DNA from: Symbiopectobacterium purcellii_A
GTDB lineage: Bacteria > Pseudomonadota > Gammaproteobacteria > Enterobacterales > Enterobacteriaceae
Assembly (NCBI RefSeq): GCF_052050035.1
Contig: NZ_CP189881.1
Location: forward strand, 1 to 64,000
Direction of reading: 5' to 3'
DNA: 64,000 nucleotides
Positions within the stretch are counted from its first letter, which is position 1; each line of letters opens with the position of its first letter. Below are positions 36,434 to 45,467 of this stretch, piece after piece. Both the position numbers and the translations under genes were made by a program. The notes beneath the pieces are model-generated. The model ran no database searches. It was given only the letters and a program-made list of their open reading frames with translations, and was not told the origin of the DNA.

Positions 36434-36559
36434 TTATTTATTACCTATAGGATTACCTCCTCCGGGAACTTCATGAGCTGTTGCAACTACAGCTACGGAT
36501 GATGACATAATAATTGCAAGTGCACACACGGAAGAAAAAAGTAATTTTTTCAAATTCAT
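36434..36559 (-). CDS. Small secreted peptide, 41 residues
   Basis: Starts MNLKKLLFSSVCALAIIMSS after AAGGA nine bases upstream. The first ~28 residues form a classical signal peptide ending around VVATA; cleavage there would release the 13-residue peptide HEVPGGGNPIGNK. No family is recognised. Upstream (36625-36661) lies the inverted repeat TGCACC...GGTGCA. The gene stands alone in an AT-rich 400-base island. The good signal peptide, ribosome site and stop make it plausible, but the size allows chance. Confidence 0.55.
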   Translation of the reverse strand: MNLKKLLFSSVCALAIIMSSSVAVVATAHEVPGGGNPIGNK

Positions 36560-36808
36560 AATTTGATATCCTTATTATCTTTATATAGATCACTCAAAAA
36601 GTGAGTGTGTATTAACAGTTAACGTGCACCGAATGAATGCGAAATATACATTAATGGTGCATCCGATACTGTTAGATATAAACATATATCAAATATAGCT
36701 CATTTGAATACAGAATAATCCGAATACTGGATAAATCCATTTAAGATGCTGATAAAATTATTTTTTTATGACAATGAGGCTGCATGCAAAATACATGGGC
36801 TTTGTTTT
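36560..36808. other. AT-rich upstream region of the small peptide gene
   Basis: No gene is seen. It holds the inverted repeat noted for the peptide gene and a few AT-rich promoter-like stretches, none strong enough to assign. Confidence 0.4.
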
Positions 36809-36981
36809 GGCTTTGTTGAATAGTAGGGAATAATTCTGTTATGGCACGTCTATTTTGGATTAAAATGCTGATCTCTCCGGGATGCATCACCACGCTCTGG
36901 ATGTAACATACTGATTTTTCGTCAAGGGAATCCGCAGTCTTTATGGCTGTGCAGCATAATATCTATTTATTCAACAAAGCC
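36809..36981. mobile_element. ISc-ended MITE, 173 bp
   Basis: Left GGCTTTGTTGAATA and right TATTCAACAAAGCC are inverted; no coding capacity. Different inside from the 189-bp family. A short ISc 3' fragment (to about 37055) and a 16-base IS30 end follow. Confidence 0.65.
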
Positions 36982-37147
36982 CACCTGTTATGCAATCCGG
37001 ATGCTGGCCGGCATACCCAACAGCGTCATCCGGTTCAGCGCTTTGCCCCATTCCCACTCGCTTGTTGAGATACTACAGGACTTTGGTTGGCTCTGTCGCA
37101 TTAGTGAGATGAAGTTGGCATAAGTTGTGTTGTCGATTATTTAGGGG

Positions 37148-37690
37148 TCGCCCCAGAAAACGGAAATTATAGCCAAGCGACATTATTTTGATAACAGCCA
37201 GCTATTCTTCTTTGCCGCATATCAGGGCATAGGATGTAATCATTTTTAAGTCGGTTGGCTATAAAGCACGCTAAGCAAGTTGTAGTGGTCGTAGCGGCCT
37301 GAACTTACCTGCACCGATCTTGACACTATTGCGCCACAGGTAATCCCCTGTGAGGTTAATGTGCTCCCAGCCTAGCGGCGACAGATATTGTAATAACGCA
37401 TCATCGACGGCATGCCCCTTGGCTCGTAATCCATTAGTCACCCTTTCCAGATAGACGGTATTCCATAGCACGATGGCGGCAGTCACCAGGTTAAGACCAC
37501 TTGCCCGGTAACGCTGTTGCTCAAAACTGCGGTCACGGATCTCCCCTAATCGATTGAAAAACACTGCACGAGCCAAGGCGTTACGAGCCTCCCCCTTATT
37601 TAGTCCAGAATGTACGCGCCGGCGGAGCTCAACACTTTGCAGCCACTCCAGAATGAACAGTGTGCGCTCGATACGCCCCAACTCGGGGTT
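37148..37690 (-). pseudogene. tnpA: Tn3-family transposase 3' end with terminal repeat
   Basis: The frame at 37271-37681 encodes the C-terminal part of a Tn3-family TnpA (DALLQYLSPLGWEHINLTGD, ending FRPLRPLQLA). The end GGGGTCGCCCCAGAAAACGG at 37144-37163 is the Tn3-type terminal repeat, separated from the gene by a MITE. The 5' part of the gene is lost at about 37690. Confidence 0.85.
37170..37261 (+). mobile_element. 92-bp TA-flanked MITE, copy d
   Basis: Complete, TA at 37168-37169 and 37262-37263, between the Tn3 terminal repeat and the tnpA stop. One base differs from the common form (CTATTCTTC for CTATGCTTC). Confidence 0.93.
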
Positions 37691-37773
37691 TTGTGCACAT
37701 TTCCTCGAAAAGTGCCACGTGGCGTATAAAAAGCTATAATTATCATATTCTTGATCTATTAAAACAGGATGTA

Positions 37774-37859
37774 TTACGAGATCTTTTCGTCTGCAAGTAT
37801 TTTATAAACCGTGGAACGGGCAATACTAAGCTGGCGAGCAATTTCCGTTGCACCTGTAG
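37774..37859 (-). pseudogene. tnpR: Tn3 resolvase C-terminal remnant
   Basis: The minus-strand frame TGATEIARQLSIARSTVYKI ends LADEKIS at 37774, matching the DNA-binding C-terminus of Tn3-type resolvases. The catalytic part is missing. Confidence 0.75.
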
Positions 37860-38085
37860 CCCCATTCCCACTCGAAACGCAACAAAACGGTAGAGGCTTA
37901 TGCCACCAGTAAGTGCGTTAAAAATACCTCATTGGGGGAACGATAGCCCAGCGATTTTCTGCCCCTTGTATTGAGTATGTGTTCGAGTTCGGCAATCTTA
38001 CGATGACTGACCTGACTGAAGTCTGTTCCCTTTGGGTAAAACGTCGTATCAGCCCGTTGGTGTGCTCATTCAAGCCCCTCTCTGT
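37860..38085 (-). mobile_element. IS30 3'-end fragment
   Basis: The end GCCCCATTCCCACTCGAAAC and the last ~60 transposase codons (HRKIAELEHILNTRG...). One base is lost in the ACG(T)TTTTACC region. Cut at about 38085 by an IS3-group element. Confidence 0.8.
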
Positions 38086-38350
38086 AGTGGTCAACTAAAT
38101 TTGGCTGTTGATGGAACAGCCGTTCTGATTCATTTGGTGTTAACCCACCGTTATACCAGTGAGGTCTGACATCGCTATAATAATGGGTTATGTAGCGAAT
38201 AATGGATGATTGAGCAGTACTAAAGCTTTGGTAGCCAGTCGTTGGCACCCATTCAGTCTTCAGACTACGGAAGAATCGCTCCATCGGACTATTATCCCAA
38301 CAATTTCCTCTGCGACTCATACTTTGGGTCATCTGATAACGCCACAATGC
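38085..38350 (-). mobile_element. IS3-group transposase C-terminal fragment
   Basis: The end TGTAGTGGTCAACTAAATTT and the orfB C-terminus SMSRRGNCWDNSPMERFFRS ... YTHYYSDVRP-like region, with the last catalytic E in PMERFF. This is a third IS3-family type, different from ISa and ISb. Confidence 0.8.
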
Positions 38351-38359
38351 CTGCCTATA

Positions 38360-38438
38360 GGCTTTGTTGAATAAATCAGAATTAGCCTCCCTCTGCTACA
38401 CCTGTTATCCTATCCTGACGCTGTGTGGCATACCCAAG
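38360..38438 (-). mobile_element. ISc 3' fragment, left half
   Basis: From GGCTTTGTTGAATAAATCAG to ATACCCAA, where IS30 element C is inserted; it continues at 39541. The sequence CAA occurs on both sides, a likely 3-bp target duplication. Confidence 0.75.
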
Positions 38439-39540
38439 GCCCATTCCCACTCGAAACGCAACAAAGTGACCCACTTGCCAGAGTCGGATAAAATCACCGT
38501 TCTGGCCATACTTGAGAGCCTGTTGCATGCAGGGAAAACATCTGACTCACAAAGAACGGTTCTACATCGAAAAGCGGCGTGGTGAAGGTGTCAACCAAGC
38601 TACCATCGCCAGAGAGCTTGCTCTGCCTCGCTCGACCATCAGCAGGGAACTCAGACGCAATACCGACCCTACTTTCAATGGTGTCTACTGCTGTAGAAGG
38701 GCGGACACTCTGGCCCGGGGACGCCGTCATAAGCCTTTGCCAAACAATGCTTTTTACCCGTTGGAGCCACACATTCAGAACTTCATCAGGCAGGCGCTTT
38801 CCACTCACTCTTCACCTGAAATCATCAGTGGCCGTTTGCACCTGGAATTCGGTATACCTGTCAGCAAGAATACGCTATATCGCTATATCCTGCAGGAGAG
38901 ACAGGCTGGCGGGGAGCTATATCAGCAACTTCCTCATCGGGGAAAACGTTACAGGTACAATGCCGAAAACCTCAAATCAGGCCCTATTCCCAACCGTGTT
39001 GGTATTGAGTATCGCCCAGCTCAAGCCGAGCTTAAACAGGAGCCTGGCCACTTCGAAATTGACACTATTTTTGGCAAAGACCAGAAGTCATTCTTGTTAA
39101 CCATCGTAGATAACGCATTGAAAACCGTCATCATTCGCAAACTGCCTAATAAGCGTGCGGAGACTGTGGTTGCTGCTTTCAGGGACATTGAAGCTAATAC
39201 CTTTTGCAAGTTTAAGACCCTAACAGCTGATAACGGCCCTGAATTCGCTCTGCACGAGCAAATGACTCAAATCACAGGGGCGCAGGTCTACTTTGCCCAT
39301 CCTTATCATTCCTGGGAGAGGGGCTTGAATGAGCACACCAACGGGCTGATACGACGTTTTTACCCAAAGGGAACAGACTTCAGTCAGGTCAGTCATCGTA
39401 AGATTGCCGAACTCGAACACATACTCAATACAAGGGGCAGAAAATCGCTGGGCTATCGTTCCCCCAATGAGGTATTTTTAACGCACTTACTGGTGGCATA
39501 AGCCTCTACCGTTTTGTTGCGTTTCGAGTGGGAATGGGGC
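38439..39540 (+). mobile_element. IS30-family element C, intact
   Basis: The transposase at 38527-39501 (324 residues, MQGKHLTHKERFYIEKRRGE) is whole, with EIDTIF, TADNGPEF and ERGLNEHTNGLIRRF. Both inverted ends are present. It differs from element B by many substitutions, so two IS30 lineages are present in this plasmid. Confidence 0.92.
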
Positions 39541-39755
39541 CAACAACGTCATACGGTTCAGCGCTTTGACCATCGCTATGGCTTCACCTACTTGAGCCTC
39601 ATAGTCACGCAGGCTCAGATGGCCACCCAGCAAAGTTTTTATGCGGAACATCGCTGTTTCTGCCACTGAACGCCGGTGATAACCCACTTTCTTTTTCCAC
39701 ATATCATTACTCCCGCTCAGACGCTGATTCGCCACCGCATGGTTACGTTCATGGT
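39541..39755 (-). mobile_element. ISc 3' fragment, right half
   Basis: The minus strand encodes RRSVAETAMFRIKTLLGGHL, continuing the fragment at 38360. Upstream it is cut at 39755 by the nested IS630 block. Confidence 0.75.
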
Positions 39756-39827
39756 ATAGCTAAACGACTTAATTTTGATTACATTATTTAAATGAGCTAT
39801 TCAATTGATTTTAGACGTAAAGTGATA

Positions 39828-39919
39828 TAGCCAACCGACTTAAAAATGATTACATCCTATGCCCTGATATGCGGCAAAGAAGCATAGCTGGCTGTTATCA
39901 AAATAATGTCGCTTGGCTA
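39828..39919 (-). mobile_element. 92-bp TA-flanked MITE, copy e
   Basis: Complete, reversed, TA at 39826-39827 and 39920-39921. Inserted in IS630 copy 4 at GTGATATC. Confidence 0.93.
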
Positions 39920-40014
39920 TATCTACACGGAAAAACGAAGGGTTGAGTATCCGAGAAACAGCGAAGCAATTTCGGATTGGCCCTGCCTCTGTATCGCGTT
40001 GGATTAATCAAATA

Positions 40015-40894
40015 TAGCCAAGCGACTTAATTTTGATTACACCATATGGACTGAGAACAAACTCTCTGTATCGCAACCCATCTCTCTTTTTTTGCTTTTT
40101 GCTTGTGCCCATTTATGCTCAATTGGGTTAAGATCTGGCGAATATGTAGGCAAATACTCCACCATATACCCTGCATCGATGATGAATTGTTGAATATTAT
40201 GTTTTTTGTGAAAAGTGGCATTCTCCATCATGATTACACTGTTTTTAGGGAGTACTGGGATAAGGACTTGTGTGACCCAGGCATAGAAAACATCGCTGTT
40301 AATATTGATATCAAATAATCCGATAGCAAACAGCGTTGTGCCTAATAAAGCGCCGATAACATTTGTTCTTCCCCTAGCTCCCCAGTTCTTCAGGCCAAAA
40401 CACCGTTGACCTTTTGGGGAATAGCCGTGAGTCCGTGGGGCATCGTGTGAAAAACCACTTTCATCAATAAAAACAATAGGTTTACCTTCTTTTTCATACT
40501 GTTGTTTTTTTTGTTGAAATCCCTGCCGGGCGTTTTCGTCGGCTTTCGGATGACGTAGAGTTTTTTTTATAGGTCAATCCCAGCTTTTTAAGCGCTTGCC
40601 AAATGGCCTTCTGACAAACGCCAAAACGCTCTGCACGTTCTTTTTGGTAAGCATCTGGATATTGTTCAACATCTTTTATCAACTCGGATTTATCGATCTT
40701 TCGCTGACGCGTGGTCGATGCTTTTGACTCTATTTGATTAATCCAACGCGATACAGAGGCAGGGCCAATCCGAAATTGCTTCGCTGTTTCTCGGATACTC
40801 AACCCTTCGTTTTTCCGTGTAGATATCACTTTACGTCTAAAATCAATTGAATAGCTCATTTAAATAATGTAATCAAAATTAAGTCGTTTAGCTA
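40015..40894 (-). mobile_element. IS630-family element, copy 3 (880 bp)
   Basis: Complete, TA at 40013-40014 and 40895-40896, inserted in IS630 copy 4. Same A8 frame-switch run (40561-40568, minus strand). In the DDE frame it differs from copy 2 by MMEN and QQFIID for MMDN and QQVIID; the first change alters the D of the MMDNATFH motif, which may be catalytic. Confidence 0.92.
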
Positions 40895-40967
40895 TATCAC
40901 TTTACGTCTAAAATCAATTGAATAGCTCATTTAAATAATGTAATCAAAATTAAGTCGTTTAGCTATA

Positions 40968-41756
40968 CTTGTATCTGATAGAAGATGTGTTCAGCCGAAA
41001 AATCGTCGGTTACGAAGTGTATGCCGTTGAAAGCGGAGAAAATGCAGCAGAATTGCTGGGGCGCACGGTGCTGAGTGAGCGCTGCTGGCAGCAGCCGCTA
41101 GTGCTGCATGCGGATAACGGTGCGCCGATGAAATCCCAGGTGCTACAGGTAAAGCTTGCGGAACTGAAGATAACGCCATCGCACAGTCGGCCTCGCGTGA
41201 GCAATGATAACGCGTATGTTGAATCGTTTTTCAAAACGCTGAAATATGCACCAGCGTGGCCGGAAAAAGGCTTCGCTACGCTGGAAGAGGCTCGAACCTG
41301 GGTGGAAAGCTTCGTCGCCTGGTACAACGAAGAGCATCTCCATAGCGCCATTCGGTATGTGACGCCAGGTCAGCGCCACAGGGGCGAAGACCGCCTGCTG
41401 CTGACGCAGCGTAAATCGGTGTATGAGGGGCTTTGTTGAATAATTTAACCGTTTGATTTACATCTTCTTTAGGTAGAATGCATGTACAGAGACTGTATTT
41501 TGTTAGAACGACAAATCAAGTAGTTAGCACAATAAAAAGCATTACGGCTGGAAAACTTAGTTGTTGAAGTGTTATAATAATTATGTAAATCAGCATGTTA
41601 AATTATTCAACAAAGCCTGTATGAGGCAGCCAAAATGCGAAATCCGCATCGTTGGTCAAGTCAAACACGGAATTGGAGTCGGCAGGACGAAGTATGGCTA
41701 AATCCTGAGCGGGGAACTCCCGCTGCATGAGTTAACGGAGGCGACAACTACCTTGA
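40968..41756 (+). mobile_element. ISa fragment with a 189-bp MITE inside
   Basis: orfB C-terminal half, YLIEDVFSRKIVGYEVYAVE to VWLNPERGTPAA, then the end CGACAACTACCTTGACA. The gene is interrupted by the MITE at 41429-41617 with the 9-base duplication TGTATGAGG. Left side cut by the IS630 block. Confidence 0.87.
41429..41617 (+). mobile_element. 189-bp ISc-ended MITE, copy 1
   Basis: Ends GGCTTTGTTGAATAATTTAA and its inverse; 9-bp target duplication TGTATGAGG at 41420-41428 and 41618-41626. No coding capacity. The most diverged of the four copies in its middle. Confidence 0.92.
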
Positions 41757-41764
41757 CACTCACC

Positions 41765-42175
41765 GATCCTGTCGCGATTGCTGGAGCGGCTGGAAGCGGA
41801 AGGTAATGCCAGGAGCATTGAGGCTCTGACCCGGGTATCACCGGTGGCCTGGCAACACATTTTGCTGAACGGACATTATACCTTCCAGAGAAGCGATGAG
41901 ATTATTGACCTGGATGGCTTTGTTGAATAATTTAAGATACTGATTTATATAAGCATTATAAAATTTCAACGACTAATTTTTCCTCTCGGAATGCTTTTTA
42001 TTGTGCTAACTATTTGATTTGTCGTTCTAACAAAATACATTCTCTGTACATGCATTCTAACTAAAGAAGATGTAAATCAAACGGTTAAATTATTCAACAA
42101 AGCCGACCTGGATACGCTGGTTGCCGGGCTGAAGCTGGGGTAACGGAAATTTCGGCGTTTCCGGCTTAGAACCCC
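41765..42175 (+). pseudogene. Tn3-family TnpA C-terminus and terminal repeat, split by a MITE
   Basis: The frame SRLLERLEAEGNARSIEALT ... HILLNGHYTFQRSDEIIDLD | TLVAGLKLG ends at about 42141 and is followed by the end ACGGAAATTTCGGCGTTTCC (42143 on) to GAACCCC at 42175. The same type of end occurs at 47733-47766 beside the resolvase cluster. Orientation is opposite to the N-terminal half at 45468, so the transposon has been split and inverted. Confidence 0.75.
41916..42104 (-). mobile_element. 189-bp ISc-ended MITE, copy 2
   Basis: Reverse orientation, target duplication GACCTGGAT at 41907-41915 and 42105-42113. Inserted in the Tn3 TnpA C-terminal codons. Confidence 0.93.
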
Positions 42176-42177
42176 CA

Positions 42178-42627
42178 ATAGCGATAACTGCTTCGGTGAA
42201 CATTAAAAATACGACACAACGATTTCACTGGATAAAGCGCTCTTAGCTTTTCAACTACCGAGAATTTTTCAGTGAGTCGGACATTAAGAGCGCAGTAGCC
42301 TTTTTTAAGATGGCATTCTCCATTTCCAGTCGGTGGATTTTTTTCTTCATTTCTCTGAACTCAATTTGTTCAGGTGTTAATGGCAGACCAGGCGATGTTT
42401 TCCCTTGACGTTCTAAACGAAGGGCTCTTACCCACCGGCTAATCGCTGAAAGACTGACGTTCATGGCTTTCGCGGCTTCCTGGTAGGTATAATTTTGGTC
42501 AAGGACTAATTTGGCGGTTTCACATTTAAATTCAGCAGTAATTATTTTACTCATTTTGGCACCTATAAAAATCATGAGGTAAGCATATCACCTCTACTTA
42601 GGTTGCCAAATTCAGTATGCCACTACA
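42178..42627 (-). mobile_element. ISb fragment (IS3 family), 5' end with orfA
   Basis: orfA at 42255-42551 (minus; MSKIITAEFKCETAKLVLDQ) is whole, with a helix-turn-helix and a leucine-zipper-like tail, and only the first codons of orfB remain. The left end of the IS, TGTAGTGGCATACTGAATTT (reversed), ends at 42627. The same element, longer, is at 49186. Cut on the left next to the Tn3 end. Confidence 0.87.
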
Positions 42628-42885
42628 CACCTGACGCTGGCGATGGAAGCAGGATACCAGACAGGTGAAAAACCGATTACCGCCACCCTGGTTGAATCCG
42701 TGCTGTCACGCCAGCTGGATGACCTGGAACCGACGCTCACGCGGCATGGTTACCGGCTGAAGGACATGGTAGAGCAGTTCGATGCAAAACCTGCTGAAAT
42801 CAGGGCATTATTTAACAATCAGTTAGACCCTGCCCGCACAGCCGAGCTACGCGAAAGAATGCTGGCAGTCGGTCTGCCGATATGA
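42628..42885 (+). pseudogene. C-terminal part of an AAA ATPase transposition helper
   Basis: The open frame includes MEAGYQTGEKPITATLVESV and RLKDMVEQFDAKPAEIRALF and ends MLAVGLPI. It looks like the C-terminal helical part of the IstB/TniB/ExeA-type ATPases that serve transposases. The Walker motifs would lie upstream and are lost to ISb. The run of repeats that follows fits the end of such an element. Confidence 0.55.
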
Positions 42886-42903
42886 TGATGTTGATTTGCA
42901 GTT

Positions 42904-43023
42904 ATTGTGAGCCCGGCGGACTGGATTGCGAGTCCGTCTGGCTGATTGCGAGCCCATTATCACTTAATGTGAGCCGGAATATGCGCTGATTGCGAGTCGG
43001 AGGGATTTCGATTGCGAGCCGCT
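42904..43023 (+). repeat. Six repeats of RTTGYGAGYC, about 21 bp apart
   Basis: Motifs begin at about 42904, 42925, 42945, 42966, 42989 and 43011, all in one direction: ATTGTGAGCC, ATTGCGAGTC, ATTGCGAGCC, AATGTGAGCC, ATTGCGAGTC, ATTGCGAGCC. The spacing of about two helical turns is like the multiple transposase-binding sites at the ends of IS21, Tn7- or Mu-like elements. A MITE follows directly. Confidence 0.7.
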
Positions 43024-43030
43024 ACAGGTA

Positions 43031-43122
43031 TAGCCAAGCGACATTATTTTGATAACAGCCAGCTATGCTTCTTTGCCGCATATCAGGGCATAGGATGTAA
43101 TCATTTTTAAGTCGGTTGGCTA
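43031..43122 (+). mobile_element. 92-bp TA-flanked MITE, copy f
   Basis: Complete, TA at 43029-43030 and 43123-43124, between the repeat run and the broken gene that follows. Confidence 0.93.
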
Positions 43123-43129
43123 TAAATAC

Positions 43130-43761
43130 CCTGGGCGGCAGGTCAATAAGCCACGTTACGATGCTATCAACCGGTTATTGTTGAGCGGTAGTTCCTGGAC
43201 TCAGGCTCAGAAAACGATAGGTTGCAGCCGAAGCACTATCAGCAGTGCCATCAAATATGCCGCCAGCCAGAATAAGGCTAAACCCCTGTCGCAAACTATT
43301 GTGGACTCCCCTGCCCCACATTCTATGACGCTGTTTGTGTCGATTGAAAATGGCAGTAAATTTACCCGTGGGAAGAAAAAGACTAGGCTGTGTCCCTTAA
43401 TTAATTTTTACTGATTGGAAATGAGAAAACACATCGAATCTGTTCGTTTTTTGGACTGATTTTGGGTGTTTTTACTGTCAAAAACAGCCTGCTTTGTACG
43501 ATTTTTCATCTATCGTGCAATTAAGGGACACAGCCTAGGGAGTTGATTGACTGGTTTATTGAAGCTGAATTTGAAGGTCAAGTTTTAGGCGGGAATGAAT
43601 ACCGAATACCTTTAACCGCTGAAAGGGGTGAACAATTGAAAGAACAGGTAGAGTATTTATTCATTGAAATTAATATGATAGCGGATGTCCGTAACTGTAT
43701 GGTCATTGACTGCCTGCTGACCAATGACCAGACTCGCCGGGGGTGGGATGAATATGATTGA
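43130..43761 (+). pseudogene. Unknown helix-turn-helix gene broken by a 148-bp MITE
   Basis: The two halves read NKPRYDAINRLLLSGSSWTQ ... SRSTISSAIKYAASQNKAKP ... ENGSKFTRGKKKT and, after the insert, ELIDWFIEAEFEGQVLGGNE ... NDQTRRGWDEYD (stop at 43761). The first half has a helix-turn-helix. It is not a family I recognise; its place beside the partition genes suggests a plasmid maintenance function. The start is not visible and may be lost at the MITE on the left. Confidence 0.5.
43387..43534. mobile_element. 148-bp MITE with IS427-type ends
   Basis: Ends GCTGTGTCCCTTAATT and its inverse, flanked by CTAG at 43383-43386 and 43535-43538. The end is the same as that of the IS5-family element at 35224, which may be its source of transposase. 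Confidence 0.88.
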
Positions 43762-43906
43762 AGGTGGCAAACATAGTCACCAATAGGTTTAATAGACCTA
43801 AATTGCAATTTAGGTCTATAGGAATTTTCACATAATATGCAGTTGCAACAATGTTGTCATCCAATTAATTTAATCCATATCAATATCATTTTAATATTAA
43901 AATGAT

Positions 43907-44188
43907 TTACTGATTGGTTCCACCAACAGTGGTTCCACGGGTAATGAGTTGTTTTACTGCCATCCTGATTAGTGCCGCTCTTGATACCCCCTCTTCTGTT
44001 GACATGATATCTAAAAGCTCAATGACATCAGGGTCAAATGTCACTGTAATCTGCTGCCGCTGACCTTTGACGACTCCCTTTTTTTCGGGAGGTGTTTCAC
44101 TCTTAATGCCATCGGGAGCCTGATTTATGAAGTTACTAATGGTATCTACTGGTTCTGCCTTGACTACAGGCTTTCTTGTAATAGCCAT
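43907..44188 (-). CDS. RHH partition partner (ParG-like)
   Basis: A 93-residue protein: a flexible basic N-terminus (MAITRKPVVKAEPVDTISNF) and a C-terminal ribbon-helix-helix (QQITVTFDPDVIELLDIMST then EEGVSRAALIRMAVKQL). This is the layout of ParG/StbB-type centromere-binding proteins that pair with small ParA ATPases. It is 39 bases after parA. Palindromes TTTTAATATTAAAA-like lie before, between and after the two genes. Confidence 0.82.
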   Translation of the reverse strand: MAITRKPVVKAEPVDTISNFINQAPDGIKSETPPEKKGVVKGQRQQITVTFDPDVIELLDIMSTEEGVSRAALIRMAVKQLITRGTTVGGTNQ

Positions 44189-44227
44189 ATGAAATCCAAA
44201 TGAGTTTATTTTAATATTATTTAAATT

Positions 44228-44878
44228 CTAAAACAGTATTGAAACAAGTGTATCTAACTCTGTTTTTGCTGCCTTCTCATGAGCACGCAATTTAAGCTCG
44301 GAAACAGACTTTCCGCTTCCTGCTGCTGCTGCAAAAACTTTCCTTTGCCTGATTGTATGATCCAGTAATTGTATGTCTTCGTTATAGTCTCTCATCGCAT
44401 CCAGCATATCGGAATTATCATTGCTGCGAGGATTGGGATCAGCACGGTTGAGTAAAGAGAAAGCTGTTAAACCATCTCGCACACTTCTGGCATCACGCAC
44501 CAGATTAACAACATCTTCCATAGCCCACACCTCAAAACTACCAGGAACGAAAGGCACTACGAGAATATCAGTCAGCGTTAATGCTGCACGCATTGCTGTT
44601 GAGTCCCTACCTCCACATTCAATGATCACCTCATCAAAATTAGATTTCTGTTGTAAAACCTGCGTCCTAAGAATTGGGCCGTCAGGAAAATGTGAACATG
44701 CTAAGCCGGGTTCTAAACCCGCCTCACTACGGATCAAAATTGCTGTTTGCGAGGAACCCTGCCGGTCTCCATCAACCAGCCATACACGTTTACCTAATCG
44801 GGCACGTTCCACTGCGATGTTTACTGCTAGGGTAGACTTTCCCACACCGCCTTTCGTATTTGCAATTGTAAGTATCAT
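44228..44878 (-). CDS. parA: ParA partition ATPase (ParF-like)
   Basis: A 216-residue protein with a deviant Walker A KGGVGKST at residues 9-16 and no N-terminal DNA-binding domain, as in type Ib ParA/ParF proteins. It polymerises or forms gradients on the nucleoid to segregate the plasmid. Landmarks are LVDGDRQGSSQ and VVPFVPGSFEVW. First gene of a two-gene unit with the RHH partner. Confidence 0.9.
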   Translation of the reverse strand: MILTIANTKGGVGKSTLAVNIAVERARLGKRVWLVDGDRQGSSQTAILIRSEAGLEPGLACSHFPDGPILRTQVLQQKSNFDEVIIECGGRDSTAMRAALTLTDILVVPFVPGSFEVWAMEDVVNLVRDARSVRDGLTAFSLLNRADPNPRSNDNSDMLDAMRDYNEDIQLLDHTIRQRKVFAAAAGSGKSVSELKLRAHEKAAKTELDTLVSILF

Positions 44879-44908
44879 TTTAATTTAATCCATTTTAATA
44901 TTAAAAAA

Positions 44909-45138
44909 GATGAATTTACGCAGCTATATTAAACCCTCGGTAAGTGATGTCAATAGGTTACTTGATGTTTTAAACATATTTATTTAATCTTAAAAAGATA
45001 TTATTTTGATTCCAAAACGAAATCTATTTAGAAGTAAACACTAATTCCGCATTATCCTCTGGCAGTCGCTCGCGTTGTGTCTTTACATCCGAATAGCTAC
45101 ATATTTCCTACTGGCGAGCAGTGCGCAGCCAGTTATTC
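44909..45138. other. AT-rich region upstream of parA
   Basis: No gene is seen. It probably contains the par promoter. The right part shares a short string (GCGAGCAGTGCGCAGC-like) with 59183-59200. Confidence 0.4.
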
Positions 45139-45465
45139 CCCCATTCCCACTCGAAACGCAACAAAGTGCCCCACTTGCCAGAGTCGGATAAAATCCCCCT
45201 ATGTCAGGGTAGTTGTCGCCTCTAACTGAAAAAATCAGGGGGCAGGATACGACAATAATGAAGACTTATTCACCCGAGCGTAAAGCAGCTGTGATCGCCA
45301 GAATGATGCCACCGCATAACCAGTCAGTTGTTCAGATCGCCCGTTCTGAAGGGATCCCAACCAATACGCTTTATAGCCAACCGACTTAAAAATGATTACA
45401 TCCTATGCCCTGATATGCGGCAAAGAAGCATAGCTGGCTGTTATCAAAATAATGTCGCTTGGCTA
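45139..45465 (+). mobile_element. IS30 end, ISa orfA start and MITE copy g, stacked
   Basis: An IS30 5' end (45139-45197) is followed by the left end of ISa (TGTCAGGGTAGTTGTCGCCT) and the first 38 codons of its orfA (from 45258, MKTYSPERKAAVIARMMPPH). The gene is cut at a TA by a complete reversed 92-bp MITE (45374-45465, TA at 45372-45373 and 45466-45467). Confidence 0.82.
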
Positions 45466-45467
45466 TA

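Larger units (their letters stand above)
39756..40967 (+). mobile_element. Nested IS630 block: copy 4 pieces around copy 3
   Basis: A plus-strand IS630 start (TAGCTAAACGACTTAATTTT, then ATGAGCTATTCAATTGATTT) is cut by a MITE at 39828, resumes (CTACACGGAAAAACGAAGGG) and is cut again at 40014 by complete copy 3. To the right of copy 3 a 73-base IS630 5' end lies in reverse (40897-40967). The whole block sits at a TA in ISa. Confidence 0.85.
43884..44906. promoter_or_regulatory. AATATT-centred palindromes around the par genes
   Basis: Related sites are the perfect palindrome CATTTTAATATTAAAATG at 43888-43905 (downstream of the RHH gene), TTATTTTAATATTATTTAAA between the genes (about 44207-44226), and CCATTTTAATATTAAAAAAG at about 44889-44908 (upstream of parA). 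They are candidate operator or centromere sites for the RHH protein. Coordinates span the set. Confidence 0.6.

Noticed and set aside
43907..44188. Antitoxin of a toxin-antitoxin pair
   Set aside because: The RHH protein is paired with a ParA ATPase, not with a toxin-sized gene, and has the flexible N-terminus of ParG-type proteins.
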